A program made the position numbers and the translations under genes. Positions 54,161 to 63,135 of a DNA stretch of 64,000 nucleotides are shown piece by piece; position 1 is the first letter of the stretch, and every line of letters starts with the position of its first letter. This DNA is from Mycobacterium sp. GA-1285 (GTDB lineage Bacteria > Actinomycetota > Actinomycetes > Mycobacteriales > Mycobacteriaceae). Location: positions 124,001 through 188,000 of the forward strand of contig NZ_LQIS01000045.1 in the NCBI RefSeq assembly GCF_001499905.1, written 5' to 3'. Below the pieces are notes generated by a model, which was given only the letters and a program-made list of their open reading frames with translations, was not told the origin of the DNA and made no database searches.

Positions 54161-55534
54161 GTGCGCCTAGCAACGGAGCCGTCCCGTTCTGATGCCGCCG
54201 GACTTCCGGTCCCCAGGCGCGTCGCCGTGTTGTCGGTGCACACGTCACCGCTGGCCCAGCCAGGTACCGGCGACGCCGGCGGGATGAACGTCTACGTGCT
54301 CCAGAGCGCCCTGCAGATGGCTCGCCGCGGGGTCGAAGTGGAGATCTTCACGCGCGCGACCTCGTCGGCCGACCAGCCGACCGTTCGGGTCGCTCCTGGT
54401 GTGCTGGTGCGCAACGTGGTCGCCGGCCCGTTCGAGGGACTCGACAAGTACGACCTGCCCACCCAGCTGTGCGCGTTCACCGCGGGGGTGTTGCGCGCGG
54501 AGGCGACGCACGAACCGGGCTACTACGACATCGTCCATTCGCACTACTGGTTGTCCGGCCAGGTCGGCTGGCTGGCCCGCGACCGCTGGGCGGTGCCGCT
54601 CGTGCACACCGCGCACACACTGGCCGCGGTCAAGAACGGCGCGCTGGCCGAGGGCGACTCTCCGGAACCGCCGCTGCGCGTGGTGGGGGAGCAGCAGGTG
54701 GTCGACGAGGCCGACCGATTGATCGTCAACACCGAACACGAAGCGCAGCAACTGATTTCGCTACACCACGCCGATCCGAGAAGGATCGACGTGGTGCATC
54801 CCGGCGTGGACCTCGAGATGTTCACACCCGGCGACCGAAACGCCGCGCGTGCCGCGCTGGGACTCGGCACCGAGGAGCAGGTGGTCGCGTTCGTCGGGCG
54901 CATCCAGCCGCTGAAGGCGCCCGACGTCGTGCTGCGTGCCGCGGCCAAGCTGCCGGGCGTTCGGGTGCTGGTGGCCGGCGGTCCGTCCGGCGCCGGGCTG
55001 TATCCGCGCGCGGGGCTGTATCCGCGCCCCGGCGCGAGTGGCCCGCCGACCCCGGACGGGCTGGTTCGACTGGCCGCCGATCTGGGTATCTCGGACCGGG
55101 TGACGTTCCTGCCGCCCCAGTCGCGCGAACAACTGGTCAATGTGTACCGGGCCGCCGACCTGGTGGCGGTGCCCAGTTATTCGGAGTCCTTCGGCCTAGT
55201 CGCGGTCGAAGCCCAGGCGTGCGGAACGCCGGTGGTGGCCGCCGCGGTCGGCGGGTTGCCCGTCGCGGTGCGCGACGGTGTCACCGGGACGCTGGTCCAC
55301 GGGCACGACGACGGCGACTGGGCGCAGGCCATCGGGGATGTGCTGCTGCGCGCCGAAACCCTCAGACCCGCCGCCGCGGCCCATGCCGCGACGTTCTCGT
55401 GGTCCCGCACGGTCGACGCGCTGTTGGCCGGTTACGGGCGGGCGATCGCCGACTACCGGGCGCGCCATCAGATGCGCGACGGCACGCGCCGTACCGGCCG
55501 CCGATTCTCGCGGCGGCGGGGGGTCCGGGCATGA
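54161..55534 (+). CDS. mshA: D-inositol-3-phosphate glycosyltransferase (mycothiol)
   Basis: A 457-residue GT4 glycosyltransferase from GTG 54161 (Rv0486). LAQPGTGDAGGMNVYVLQSA is the donor/acceptor loop, VVAFVGRIQPLKAPDVVLRA starts the C-terminal domain, and SYSESFGLVAVEAQACGTPV holds the nucleotide-sugar Glu motif. It joins GlcNAc to inositol 3-phosphate, the first step of mycothiol synthesis. An 18-bp duplication (54995-55027) encodes GLYPRA-GLYPRP within a surface loop. The stop overlaps the next ATG (ATGA). Confidence 0.95.
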   Translation: MRLATEPSRSDAAGLPVPRRVAVLSVHTSPLAQPGTGDAGGMNVYVLQSALQMARRGVEVEIFTRATSSADQPTVRVAPGVLVRNVVAGPFEGLDKYDLPTQLCAFTAGVLRAEATHEPGYYDIVHSHYWLSGQVGWLARDRWAVPLVHTAHTLAAVKNGALAEGDSPEPPLRVVGEQQVVDEADRLIVNTEHEAQQLISLHHADPRRIDVVHPGVDLEMFTPGDRNAARAALGLGTEEQVVAFVGRIQPLKAPDVVLRAAAKLPGVRVLVAGGPSGAGLYPRAGLYPRPGASGPPTPDGLVRLAADLGISDRVTFLPPQSREQLVNVYRAADLVAVPSYSESFGLVAVEAQACGTPVVAAAVGGLPVAVRDGVTGTLVHGHDDGDWAQAIGDVLLRAETLRPAAAAHAATFSWSRTVDALLAGYGRAIADYRARHQMRDGTRRTGRRFSRRRGVRA

Positions 55535-56049
55535 GCGACCCCGCGAAGGTCATCGGGGAGGCGTGCCGGGAGAACGACCTGGTGTGCACGTATCACGAAG
55601 GCGCGCACGGCGGGTTGCCGGGCATCATCGTCGAACTGCCCGGTGAGCGACGACTCAAGACCAACACCATCCTGTCGATCGGTGAACACTCGGTGCGCAT
55701 CGAGGCTTTCGTCTGCCGCAAACCCGACGAGAACCACGAGGGCGTGTACCGGTTCCTGCTCAAGCGCAACCGCCGGCTCTATGGCGTTGCGTACACGCTC
55801 GACAACGTCGGCGACATCTACCTCGTAGGGCGGATGTCGCTGGAATCAGTCACCTCCGAGGAGGTCGACCGGATCCTCGGCCAGGTGCTCGAAGCCGTCG
55901 ACAACGACTTCAACACGTTGTTGGAGTTGGGTTTTCGCTCGTCCATCCAGAAAGAGTGGGAGTGGCGGATCTCGCGCGGCGAGTCGCTGAAGAACCTGCA
56001 GGCGTTCGCCCACGTGATCGACGGGTGGGGGAGCACCGACGAGGACTGA
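55531..56049 (+). CDS. YbjN-domain protein (Rv0487-type)
   Basis: A 172-residue protein translationally coupled to mshA. It carries VELPGERRLKTNTILSIGEH, VCRKPDENHEGVYRFLLKRN and YLVGRMSLESVTSEEVDRIL, the YbjN fold related to secretion-chaperone-like domains. Gene order matches Rv0486-Rv0487. There is no enzyme motif; its role beside mshA is unknown. Confidence 0.87.
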   Translation: MSDPAKVIGEACRENDLVCTYHEGAHGGLPGIIVELPGERRLKTNTILSIGEHSVRIEAFVCRKPDENHEGVYRFLLKRNRRLYGVAYTLDNVGDIYLVGRMSLESVTSEEVDRILGQVLEAVDNDFNTLLELGFRSSIQKEWEWRISRGESLKNLQAFAHVIDGWGSTDED

Positions 56050-56165
56050 CCGCCTCTCCTGAAGCCCGCACTTACGTTTTGGCGGGTTTTGTCGACCGGA
56101 TACCGCCATTTCGTCGATCTCGGGACGGGCCGTGGGCGATCGGTCTGCCGTGAGAGGATTTCGCC

Positions 56166-56927
56166 ATGTCTGATTCCCGGGGTGACTGCACGCTGATCCT
56201 GCTCCGCCACGGCGAGAGCGAGTGGAACGAGAAGAACCTGTTCACCGGCTGGGTCGACGTCGACCTCACCGAGAAGGGACGTGCCGAGGCGGTGCGCGCC
56301 GGCGAATTGATCAAAGAGCTCGACCGCCAACCCGACGTGGTCTACACCTCGCTGCTGCGCCGAGCGATCTCGACCGCCAACCTGGCGCTGGACAAGGCCG
56401 ACCGGCACTGGATCCCCGTGCACCGCGACTGGCGGCTCAACGAGCGGCACTACGGCGCACTGCAGGGCCTGAACAAGGCCGAGACCAAGGAGAAGTACGG
56501 CGACGAGCAGTTCATGGCGTGGCGGCGCAGCTACGACACCCCGCCGCCGCCGATCGAACCGGGCAGCCCCTACAGCCAGGACGGCGACCCGCGCTACGCC
56601 GACGTGCCCGGTGGCCCGCCGCGCACCGAATGCCTCAAGGACGTCGTCGAGCGGTTCGTGCCGTACTACACCTCGACGATCGAACCGGACCTGCGCGCGG
56701 GTAAGACCGTGCTGCTCGCCGCGCACGGCAACTCGCTTCGCGCGCTGGTCAAGCACCTCGACGGCATGTCCGACGAGGACGTCGTCGGCCTCAACATCCC
56801 GACCGGCATTCCGCTGCGCTACGACCTGGACTCCGAGCTCAAACCCACGATCATCGGCGGCACGTATCTGGATCCCGAGGCCGCGGCCGCGGGCGCCGCA
56901 GCGGTCGCCTCGCAGGGTGCCAAGTAG
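56166..56927 (+). CDS. gpmA: Phosphoglycerate mutase, 2,3-bisphosphoglycerate-dependent
   Basis: A 253-residue glycolytic enzyme (Rv0489, gpm1). The phospho-His is in LILLRHGESEWNEKNLFTGW, the acid/base Glu in LNERHYGALQGLNKAE, and the second His in LLAAHGNSLRALVKHLDG. It interconverts 3- and 2-phosphoglycerate. Rv0488, which lies upstream in M. tuberculosis, is missing here. Confidence 0.97.
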   Translation: MSDSRGDCTLILLRHGESEWNEKNLFTGWVDVDLTEKGRAEAVRAGELIKELDRQPDVVYTSLLRRAISTANLALDKADRHWIPVHRDWRLNERHYGALQGLNKAETKEKYGDEQFMAWRRSYDTPPPPIEPGSPYSQDGDPRYADVPGGPPRTECLKDVVERFVPYYTSTIEPDLRAGKTVLLAAHGNSLRALVKHLDGMSDEDVVGLNIPTGIPLRYDLDSELKPTIIGGTYLDPEAAAAGAAAVASQGAK

Positions 56928-56937
56928 TCCGACAGCC

Positions 56938-56960
56938 GTTCAGGCGAACGGGCGGTGAAC
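56938..56960. promoter_or_regulatory. Inverted repeat in senX3 upstream region
   Basis: GTTCA (56938-56942) and TGAAC (56956-56960) form an inverted repeat, with another GTTCACC at 57037. RegX3 sites contain GTTCA/TGAAC-type halves, so autoregulation is possible. This is weak evidence. Confidence 0.3.
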
Positions 56961-57063
56961 AACGGGGGTCCAGAGCCCGAATTTCGGTGTTTCCGTATGT
57001 GACGTGTCCCGATTCGGCCGCACGCTGCTGGGATGACGTTCACCGGATGCGTACGATTTCGGC

Positions 57064-58248
57064 GTGAGTGTCGTTTCGGCACTGCTGCTGGCAGCGGTGG
57101 TCGCACTGCTCGCTCTGGGGGCCGGTATCGCGCTCGGAGCGCGCTTGAGCGCCCGCGGCCCCGATCGCAGACAACGTCGAGCCACCGCCCAGCCCGGAAT
57201 CACCGTCTCACAGATGCTCGATCACATCGCATCGCGGGCGCCCACGGGAATCGTGGTGGTCGACCACTTCCGTGACGTGGTGTACGCCAACGACCGGGCC
57301 CGTGAGCTGGGACTGGTCCGCGACCGGCTGCTCGACGAGCGGGCCTGGCGGGCCGCCGAACGCACACTGACCACCGGCTTGCCCGGCGACGTCGACCTCA
57401 CGGCACACAAGCGGGCCAACCCCGGCCGGTCCGGCCTGTCGGTACGCGGACACGTTCAGTTGCTGACCGACCAGGACCGCCGGTTCGCCGTCGTCTACGT
57501 CGACGACCACTCCGAATACGCCCGGATGGAGGCCACCCGCAGGGACTTCGTCGCCAACGTCAGCCACGAGCTCAAGACGCCGGTCGGCGCGATGGGCGTG
57601 CTGGCCGAGGCGCTGCTCGCATCGGCCGACGACCCCGACACCGTGCGCCGATTCGCCGAGAAGATGGTCGCCGAGTCCAACCGGCTGGCCAACATGATCG
57701 GCGAGCTGATCGAGCTGTCCCGGTTGCAGGGCGCCGAGCGCCTGCCCGACCTCACCGCCGTCGACGTCGACACCGTGGTGTCCGAGGCGCTGTCGCGGCA
57801 CAAGGTGCCCGCCGACAACGCGGACATCAAGATCACCACCGACGCGCCGACCGGTTTCCAAGCCCTCGGTGACCAGGCACTGCTGGTCACCGCCATAGCG
57901 AACCTCGTCTCCAACGCGATCGCCTACTCACCGCACGGGTCGTCGGTGTCGATCAGCCGCAGGCGGCGCGGGGACAACATCGAGATCGCGGTCACCGACC
58001 GTGGTATCGGCATCGCGCGCGAGGACCAGGAGCGGGTGTTCGAGCGATTCTTTCGCGTCGACAAGGCGCGGTCCCGGGCCACCGGCGGCACCGGGCTCGG
58101 GTTGGCCATCGTCAAGCACGTGGCGGCCAACCACAACGGAAGCATCCGGCTGTGGAGTCAGCCGGGAACCGGATCGACGTTCACCCTGTCGATCCCGGCC
58201 TATCCCGATCACGAATCGGACGAACGAGAGGACCAGCGAAACCAATGA
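57064..58248 (+). CDS. senX3: Sensor histidine kinase SenX3
   Basis: A 394-residue membrane kinase (Rv0490) from GTG 57064. One N-terminal helix (VSALLLAAVVALLALGAGIA) is followed by a PAS domain (about 45-150), the phospho-acceptor His in FVANVSHELKTPVGAMGVLA, and the ATPase domain with NLVSNAIAYSPHG (N box), DRGIGIAREDQERVFERFFR (G1/F) and GGTGLGLAIVKHV (G2). It senses low phosphate with the Pst system and phosphorylates RegX3. The stop overlaps the regX3 ATG by four bases. Confidence 0.96.
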   Translation: MSVVSALLLAAVVALLALGAGIALGARLSARGPDRRQRRATAQPGITVSQMLDHIASRAPTGIVVVDHFRDVVYANDRARELGLVRDRLLDERAWRAAERTLTTGLPGDVDLTAHKRANPGRSGLSVRGHVQLLTDQDRRFAVVYVDDHSEYARMEATRRDFVANVSHELKTPVGAMGVLAEALLASADDPDTVRRFAEKMVAESNRLANMIGELIELSRLQGAERLPDLTAVDVDTVVSEALSRHKVPADNADIKITTDAPTGFQALGDQALLVTAIANLVSNAIAYSPHGSSVSISRRRRGDNIEIAVTDRGIGIAREDQERVFERFFRVDKARSRATGGTGLGLAIVKHVAANHNGSIRLWSQPGTGSTFTLSIPAYPDHESDEREDQRNQ

Positions 58249-58931
58249 CCAGTGTGCTGATCGTGGAGGACGAGGAGTCCTTGGCCGATCCCCTGGCCTT
58301 TCTTCTTCGCAAAGAGGGCTTCGAGGCCACCGTCGTGACCGACGGGCCCTCGGCCCTGGCCGAATTCGAGCGGTCCGGTGCCGACATCGTACTGCTCGAC
58401 CTGATGCTGCCCGGTATGAGCGGGACGGACGTGTGTAGGCAATTGCGTTCGCGCTCAAGTGTTCCGGTGATCATGGTGACCGCTCGTGACAGTGAGATCG
58501 ACAAGGTCGTCGGGCTCGAGCTCGGCGCCGACGACTACGTCACCAAGCCGTACTCGGCCCGCGAGCTGATCGCTCGTATTCGTGCGGTGTTGCGACGCGG
58601 CGCCGAGAACGACGACACCGCGATCGGCGACGGCGTGCTGGAGGCTGGGCCCGTCCGAATGGACGTCGAGCGCCACGTCGTTTCGGTGAACGGACAGCCG
58701 GTCACCATGCCGCTCAAGGAGTTCGACCTGCTCGAGTACCTGATGCGCAACAGCGGCCGGGTGCTGACCCGCGGTCAGCTCATCGATCGCGTGTGGGGTG
58801 CTGATTACGTCGGCGACACCAAAACCCTTGACGTCCATGTGAAGCGGTTGCGGTCCAAGATCGAGGCCGATCCCGCCAACCCCGTGCATCTCGTCACCGT
58901 CCGAGGGCTGGGCTACAAGCTCGAGGGCTGA
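58245..58931 (+). CDS. regX3: Response regulator RegX3
   Basis: A 228-residue OmpR-type regulator (Rv0491). The receiver has DEE at 9-11, phospho-Asp52 in VLLDLMLPGM, and the Lys in DDYVTKPYSA. The C-terminal winged helix contains KEFDLLEYLMRNSGRVLTRG and DVHVKRLRSKIE. It activates phosphate-uptake and secretion genes when phosphorylated by SenX3. The start is ATG 58245, coupled to senX3 (ATGA), with no intergenic repeat as found in M. tuberculosis. Confidence 0.96.
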   Translation: MTSVLIVEDEESLADPLAFLLRKEGFEATVVTDGPSALAEFERSGADIVLLDLMLPGMSGTDVCRQLRSRSSVPVIMVTARDSEIDKVVGLELGADDYVTKPYSARELIARIRAVLRRGAENDDTAIGDGVLEAGPVRMDVERHVVSVNGQPVTMPLKEFDLLEYLMRNSGRVLTRGQLIDRVWGADYVGDTKTLDVHVKRLRSKIEADPANPVHLVTVRGLGYKLEG

Positions 58932-58941
58932 CGGCGCCACG

Positions 58942-59235
58942 TCAACCCGTGGTGCCGCCCATGATCTCGAGGACGTCGAAGGTGTTGACACCGGCGGTGA
59001 TCGACGGGTCACCCTCGGCGATCGCGAGCACCTCGGCGCGGTCATCTGCGCGCAGCACCCCCATTCCCCAAACGCCTTCCGGATCGGCGACCGGTCCGTA
59101 GACGACGACCCGACCTTCGGCCAGCAGTCGTCCCCAGTACTCCTGATGCGCCGCCATCGCCTGCTGCTCGGCCGGTGTCATGGTCTGAGCGAAATCCGCT
59201 CGTGGCGGAATGAGCCGGAACAGGAAAAGCTTCAT
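58942..59235 (-). CDS. YCII-related protein
   Basis: A 97-residue protein from ATG 59235 (MKLFLFRLIPPRADFAQTMT). HQEYWGRLLAEGRVVVYGPV and VLAIAEGDPSITAGVNTFDV fit the YCII ferredoxin-like dimeric fold. Members include dehydrochlorinase-like enzymes, but most are uncharacterised. Its start overlaps the stop of the upstream gene by four bases (ATGA), so the two are co-translated. Confidence 0.82.
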   Translation of the reverse strand: MKLFLFRLIPPRADFAQTMTPAEQQAMAAHQEYWGRLLAEGRVVVYGPVADPEGVWGMGVLRADDRAEVLAIAEGDPSITAGVNTFDVLEIMGGTTG

Positions 59236-60029
59236 CCGGCCAGGCGGGTCGCGGGGTGGACGGCAATGAGCCCTAACCCGTTGCGCCGCTTGCACATCGC
59301 CGCGAGCTCCGCGTATGCCTTCTCGCCGAGCAGTTCGGTCAGCTCGGGGCCGTAGGACTCCCACACCTGCCTGCTGCCGACGTGCGCGTTCGGATCGCCG
59401 GTGCAGTACCAGTGCAGGTCGGCGCCGCCCTCACCCCAGCCGCGACGGTCGTACTCGGTGATCCACGTCTTGAGGATCTCGGAGCCGTCGGGTCGCTCCA
59501 CCCATTCCTGCGTGCGGCGGATCGGCAGCTGCCAGCACACGTCGGGTTTCATGGTCAGCGGTTCGACGCCGAGCTTGAGCGCCTTGCTGTGCAGTGCGCA
59601 CCCGATACCGCCGGGGAAACCGGGCCGGTTGAGGAAGATGCAGGCGCCCTTGTACTTCCGGGTGCGCAGGTTGGGCTTGTCCTCGTAGGAGTCCATCTCG
59701 AGGTAGCCCTTCTTGCCCAGCCCCTTCTCGCGGAACTGCCAGTCCTCGTCGGTCAGCGTTTTCACCGCGTCGTCGAGGCGGGCGATGTCGTCGTCGTCGG
59801 ACATGAACGCTCCATGCGAACAGCACCCGTCGTCGGGGCGTCCCTCCACCGTGCCCTTGCAGGCCGGGGTGCCGAACACGCACGTCCACCGGGAGAGCAG
59901 CCACGTCAGATCGGCGGCGATCAAGTGCTCGGGATTGTCGGGGTCATAGAACTCGACCCACTCCCGGGCGAAATCGAGTTCGACCTCTCCACGGTGCGGT
60001 GCAGTCACATTTCCCAACGGTAGACCCAT
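59232..60029 (-). CDS. Cys-rich conserved protein (Rv0495c-type)
   Basis: A 265-residue protein (MGLPLGNVTAPHRGEVELDF). Several Cys lie in a pattern suggestive of a metal site: WTCVFGTPACKG, DDGCCSHGAF, KGACIFLN, IGCALHSKA and DVCWQLP. The arrangement recalls the DUF3109/YkgJ cysteine-cluster proteins. Size and position match Rv0495c. It is divergent from ppx with 12 bases between starts. A metal-binding role is inferred only from the Cys pattern. Confidence 0.8.
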   Translation of the reverse strand: MGLPLGNVTAPHRGEVELDFAREWVEFYDPDNPEHLIAADLTWLLSRWTCVFGTPACKGTVEGRPDDGCCSHGAFMSDDDDIARLDDAVKTLTDEDWQFREKGLGKKGYLEMDSYEDKPNLRTRKYKGACIFLNRPGFPGGIGCALHSKALKLGVEPLTMKPDVCWQLPIRRTQEWVERPDGSEILKTWITEYDRRGWGEGGADLHWYCTGDPNAHVGSRQVWESYGPELTELLGEKAYAELAAMCKRRNGLGLIAVHPATRLAG

Positions 60030-60041
60030 TAGGTTGGGTGA

Positions 60042-61040
60042 GTGCGATTAGGCGTGCTCGACGTGGGCAGCAATACCGTGCACCTCCTGGTGGTGGACGC
60101 CCGACGTGGTGGCCACCCGACGCCGATGAGTTCGACCAAGGCCTCGCTGCGCCTCGCTGAGGCCATCGACAGCGACGGCAAGATCACCCGCAGGGGCGCC
60201 GACAAACTGATCGGCACCATCGACGAATTCGCCAAGATCGCCACGAGTTCCGGCTGTGCGGAGTTGATGGCGTTCGCCACCTCCGCGGTGCGCGACGCGA
60301 AGAACTCCGATGAAGTGCTGGCCCGGGTGCTCGCCGAGACGGGGGTGGCGCTGCGCGTGCTCGCCGGCGTCGACGAGTCGCGGCTGACGTTTCTGGCGGT
60401 GCGGCGGTGGTACGGCTGGAGCGCCGGCCGCATCATCAACATCGACATCGGCGGCGGCTCGCTCGAACTGTCCAACGGCGTCGACGAGGAGCCGGAGGTC
60501 GCGCTGTCGCTTCCGCTCGGCGCGGGCCGGCTCACCCGCGAGTGGCTGCCCGACGATCCGCCCGGCAGGCGGCGGGTGGCGATGCTGCGCGACTGGCTGA
60601 CCACCGAACTGGCCGACCCCGCCGCGGAGCTGCTCAAGGCCGGCGCCCCCGACCTTGCGGTGGCCTCGTCGAAGACGTTCCGTTCGCTGGCCCGGCTGAC
60701 CGGCGCGGCGCCCTCCGGGGCCGGTCCGCGGGTCAAACGGACGCTGACGGCCACCGGGTTAAGGCAGCTCATAGGTTTCATCTCTAGGATGACCGCGGCC
60801 GACAGAGCGGAATTGGAAGGAGTGAGTGCCGAACGGGCGCCACAGATCGTGGCGGGAGCCTTGGTGGCTGAGGCGAGCATGAAAGCCCTCGGCGTCGAGA
60901 GCGTGGACATCTGCCCCTGGGCGTTGCGGGAGGGGCTGATTCTGCGGAGACTCGACAGCGAAGCCGATGGCAACGGTTTCGTCGGCGGTGCCGACAATCC
61001 GGCCTCAGTACAGACGTTTGTGCGCAATGCTGGACGATAG
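60042..61040 (+). CDS. ppx: Ppx/GppA-family exopolyphosphatase
   Basis: A 328-residue ASKHA-fold enzyme from GTG 60042 (Rv0496). VLDVGSNTVHLLVVDARRGG is the phosphate-1 loop, AFATSAVRDAKNSDEVLARV and NIDIGGGSLELSNGVDEEPE (phosphate-2) are typical. The C-terminal domain ends before WALREGLILRRLD. It removes terminal phosphate from polyphosphate (or pppGpp). It lacks the C-terminal HD domain of the E. coli enzyme, as mycobacterial Ppx1 does. Confidence 0.93.
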   Translation: MRLGVLDVGSNTVHLLVVDARRGGHPTPMSSTKASLRLAEAIDSDGKITRRGADKLIGTIDEFAKIATSSGCAELMAFATSAVRDAKNSDEVLARVLAETGVALRVLAGVDESRLTFLAVRRWYGWSAGRIINIDIGGGSLELSNGVDEEPEVALSLPLGAGRLTREWLPDDPPGRRRVAMLRDWLTTELADPAAELLKAGAPDLAVASSKTFRSLARLTGAAPSGAGPRVKRTLTATGLRQLIGFISRMTAADRAELEGVSAERAPQIVAGALVAEASMKALGVESVDICPWALREGLILRRLDSEADGNGFVGGADNPASVQTFVRNAGR

Positions 61041-61066
61041 GTGACGAGGCCCGAAGGCAACACACG

Positions 61067-62227
61067 ATGACAGGACCAGAAGACGACGACCACAGCAACA
61101 CGCGACCCATCTCGGTCGCGGAGTTGCTGGCGCGCAACGGCACGATCGGTGCCCCGCCGGTCGGCGGGCGGCGCCGTCGTCGCCGCGGCGCCGACTCGGT
61201 CACGGTCGCCGAACTGACCGGTGAGATCCCGATCGTCCGTGACCACGACGACGCACCCGCCACGGGGAGTTCCGCCGCCGCGGTGGTCGAGGCCCCCGCC
61301 GACACCGAACCCGCCCCCGCCGAGGGCGCATCCACCAACGGCGCCGTCGACCACGTCGAGGAGACGGCCGAGGTGGCCGAGGTGGCCGAGCCCGCCCACG
61401 ACGAGACCCCCGGCGAGACGGCCGACGTCGAGGCCGAGACCGCCGACGCCGAGGCCGAGACCGCCGACGCTGAGGCCGCCGGGGCCGAGCCAGGGGTGGA
61501 CAAGGACGACGACTACGCCGATGCGGTCGCCGACTATCAGACCCACATAGAGCAGCGCCAGGCCGACGAGGACCTCGACTTCTTCGCCCCGCCGCGGCGC
61601 TCGACGTTCGCGCGCCGACGCTTCGGCATGCTCGGTCGCGGCGCGTCGGCAGAGCGCACCGATGCCAAGGTCGGCGCCGAGGAGATGAGCCCGGATCCAC
61701 TCGACTGGGCCGATCCGCACGCCGACGAGGACCACGCCGACGGGGACCACGCCGACGAGGACAAGGCCGCCGACGCCGCGGTCGCCGTGGCCGAGCCGAA
61801 GCAGGATGACGAGCGCGAGGATCGGCCCTCGTACCTGCGTTCACCCGACGATGCCTTGTTCGGCGGTCCCGACGTCGCCGACGACGTCGCTCGGCCCGGC
61901 AACGGCCCGAGCCCGGTCGACATCGACCTCGACGAGGACGAGGACGTCGCACCGTCGGGTGCGATGTCGTCGTTACTTCGCGGGGCCATGGTCGTCGGCC
62001 AGTGCGTGGTCGCGGTCGCATTCGGCGCCGGGCTGTTCATCGCCTTCGATCAGCTGTGGAAGTGGAACAGCATCATCGCGCTGGTACTCGGCGTGCTGGT
62101 GATTCTCGGCCTGGTGGTCGGCGTGCGCGTCGTCCGCAAAACCGAGGACATCGGCAGCACACTGATCGCCGTCGCGGTCGGCGCGATGGTGACATTCGGG
62201 CCGCTGGCGCTGATGCAGGCGGCTTGA
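61067..62227 (+). CDS. Acidic repeat-rich membrane protein (Rv0497-type)
   Basis: A 386-residue protein. A basic patch (GGRRRRRRGADSV) near residue 35 is followed by about 250 highly acidic, Ala-rich residues, apparently disordered, with two sets of short repeats: ADxEAET (DNA 61421-61480) and HADEDHADGDHADED (DNA 61718-61762). The last 90 residues hold three membrane helices (GAMVVGQCVVAVAFGAGLFI, SIIALVLGVLVILGLVVGVR, LIAVAVGAMVTFGPLALMQA). Its partner is unknown. It follows ppx in the same direction. Confidence 0.85.
   Translation: MTGPEDDDHSNTRPISVAELLARNGTIGAPPVGGRRRRRRGADSVTVAELTGEIPIVRDHDDAPATGSSAAAVVEAPADTEPAPAEGASTNGAVDHVEETAEVAEVAEPAHDETPGETADVEAETADAEAETADAEAAGAEPGVDKDDDYADAVADYQTHIEQRQADEDLDFFAPPRRSTFARRRFGMLGRGASAERTDAKVGAEEMSPDPLDWADPHADEDHADGDHADEDKAADAAVAVAEPKQDDEREDRPSYLRSPDDALFGGPDVADDVARPGNGPSPVDIDLDEDEDVAPSGAMSSLLRGAMVVGQCVVAVAFGAGLFIAFDQLWKWNSIIALVLGVLVILGLVVGVRVVRKTEDIGSTLIAVAVGAMVTFGPLALMQAA
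61421..61480 (+). repeat. 21-bp coding tandem repeat (ADxEAET)
   Basis: Almost three units starting at 61421, 61442 and 61463, each beginning GCCGACG and encoding Ala-Asp-x-Glu-Ala-Glu-Thr. They lie in the acidic region of the membrane protein. Confidence 0.8.
61718..61762 (+). repeat. 15-bp coding tandem repeat (HADED)
   Basis: Three units of CACGCCGACGRGGAC at 61718, 61733 and 61748, the middle one with G instead of A. They encode HADED-HADGD-HADED; the His/Asp content could bind metal. Confidence 0.85.
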
Positions 62228-62242
62228 GGCGCCCAATCACCC

Positions 62243-63088
62243 GTGCGTCCAGCCATCAAGGTCGGTCTGTCGACGGCCTCGGTCTACCCGCTGAGAACCG
62301 AGGCGGCCTTCGAATACGCGGCCAAGCTCGGCTACGACGGGGTCGAGCTGATGGTGTGGGCCGAAACGGTCAGCCAAGACATCGGGGCCATCGAGGAGCT
62401 GTCGAACCGTTACGAAATGCCGGTGCTCTCGGTGCACGCGCCGTGCCTGTTGATCTCCCAGCGGGTGTGGGGCGCGAACCCGATACCGAAACTCGAACGC
62501 AGCGTGCAGGCGGCCGAGCAGCTGGGCGCCCAGACCGTCGTCGTGCATCCACCGTTCCGGTGGCAGCGCCGCTACGCCGAAGGCTTCTCCGAGCAGGTCG
62601 CCGAGCTCGAAGCGTCCAGCGAGGTGATGGTCGCCGTCGAGAACATGTTCCCGTTCCGTGCCGACCGCTTCTTCGGCGCGGGTCAGACCTCGATCGAGCG
62701 CATGCGTAAACGCGGCGGCAGACCCGGACCGGGCATCTCGGCATTCGCGCCGTCCTACGATCCGCTCGACGGCGACCACGCCCACTACACGCTCGACCTG
62801 TCGCACACCGCGACCGCCGGCTCCGACGCACTCGAGATGGCGCAGCGCATGGGCGAGGGGTTGGTGCACCTGCATCTGTGCGACGGCAGCGGCGCCCCGA
62901 CCGACGAGCACCTGGTGCCCGGACGCGGCACTCAGCCGACGGTGGAGGTGTGCGAGATGCTGGCCGCAAGCGACTTCAACGGCCATGTGATCCTCGAGGT
63001 GACCACCTCGGGTGCGCGCACCGCCGCCGAACGCGAAGCGCTGCTGGTCGAGTCGTTGCAGTTCGCCCGCAGACACCTGCTGCGCTGA
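62243..63088 (+). CDS. Sugar phosphate isomerase/epimerase-like TIM-barrel protein
   Basis: A 281-residue protein from GTG 62243 (Rv0498). VGLSTASVYPLRTEAAFEYA, AKLGYDGVELMVWAETVSQD, TVVVHPPFRWQRRYAEGFSE and VEVCEMLAASDFNGHVILEV follow the xylose-isomerase-like AP-endonuclease-2 family barrel. Metal ligands are probably the Glu of GVELMVW, the His of VVHPPF, the Glu of VAVENMFPF and later His residues. The substrate is unknown. Confidence 0.88.
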   Translation: MRPAIKVGLSTASVYPLRTEAAFEYAAKLGYDGVELMVWAETVSQDIGAIEELSNRYEMPVLSVHAPCLLISQRVWGANPIPKLERSVQAAEQLGAQTVVVHPPFRWQRRYAEGFSEQVAELEASSEVMVAVENMFPFRADRFFGAGQTSIERMRKRGGRPGPGISAFAPSYDPLDGDHAHYTLDLSHTATAGSDALEMAQRMGEGLVHLHLCDGSGAPTDEHLVPGRGTQPTVEVCEMLAASDFNGHVILEVTTSGARTAAEREALLVESLQFARRHLLR

Positions 63089-63135
63089 CCCGACCCCCGA
63101 TCTCGTTCCGAACTCACTGCAGAAGGATTCACCAG

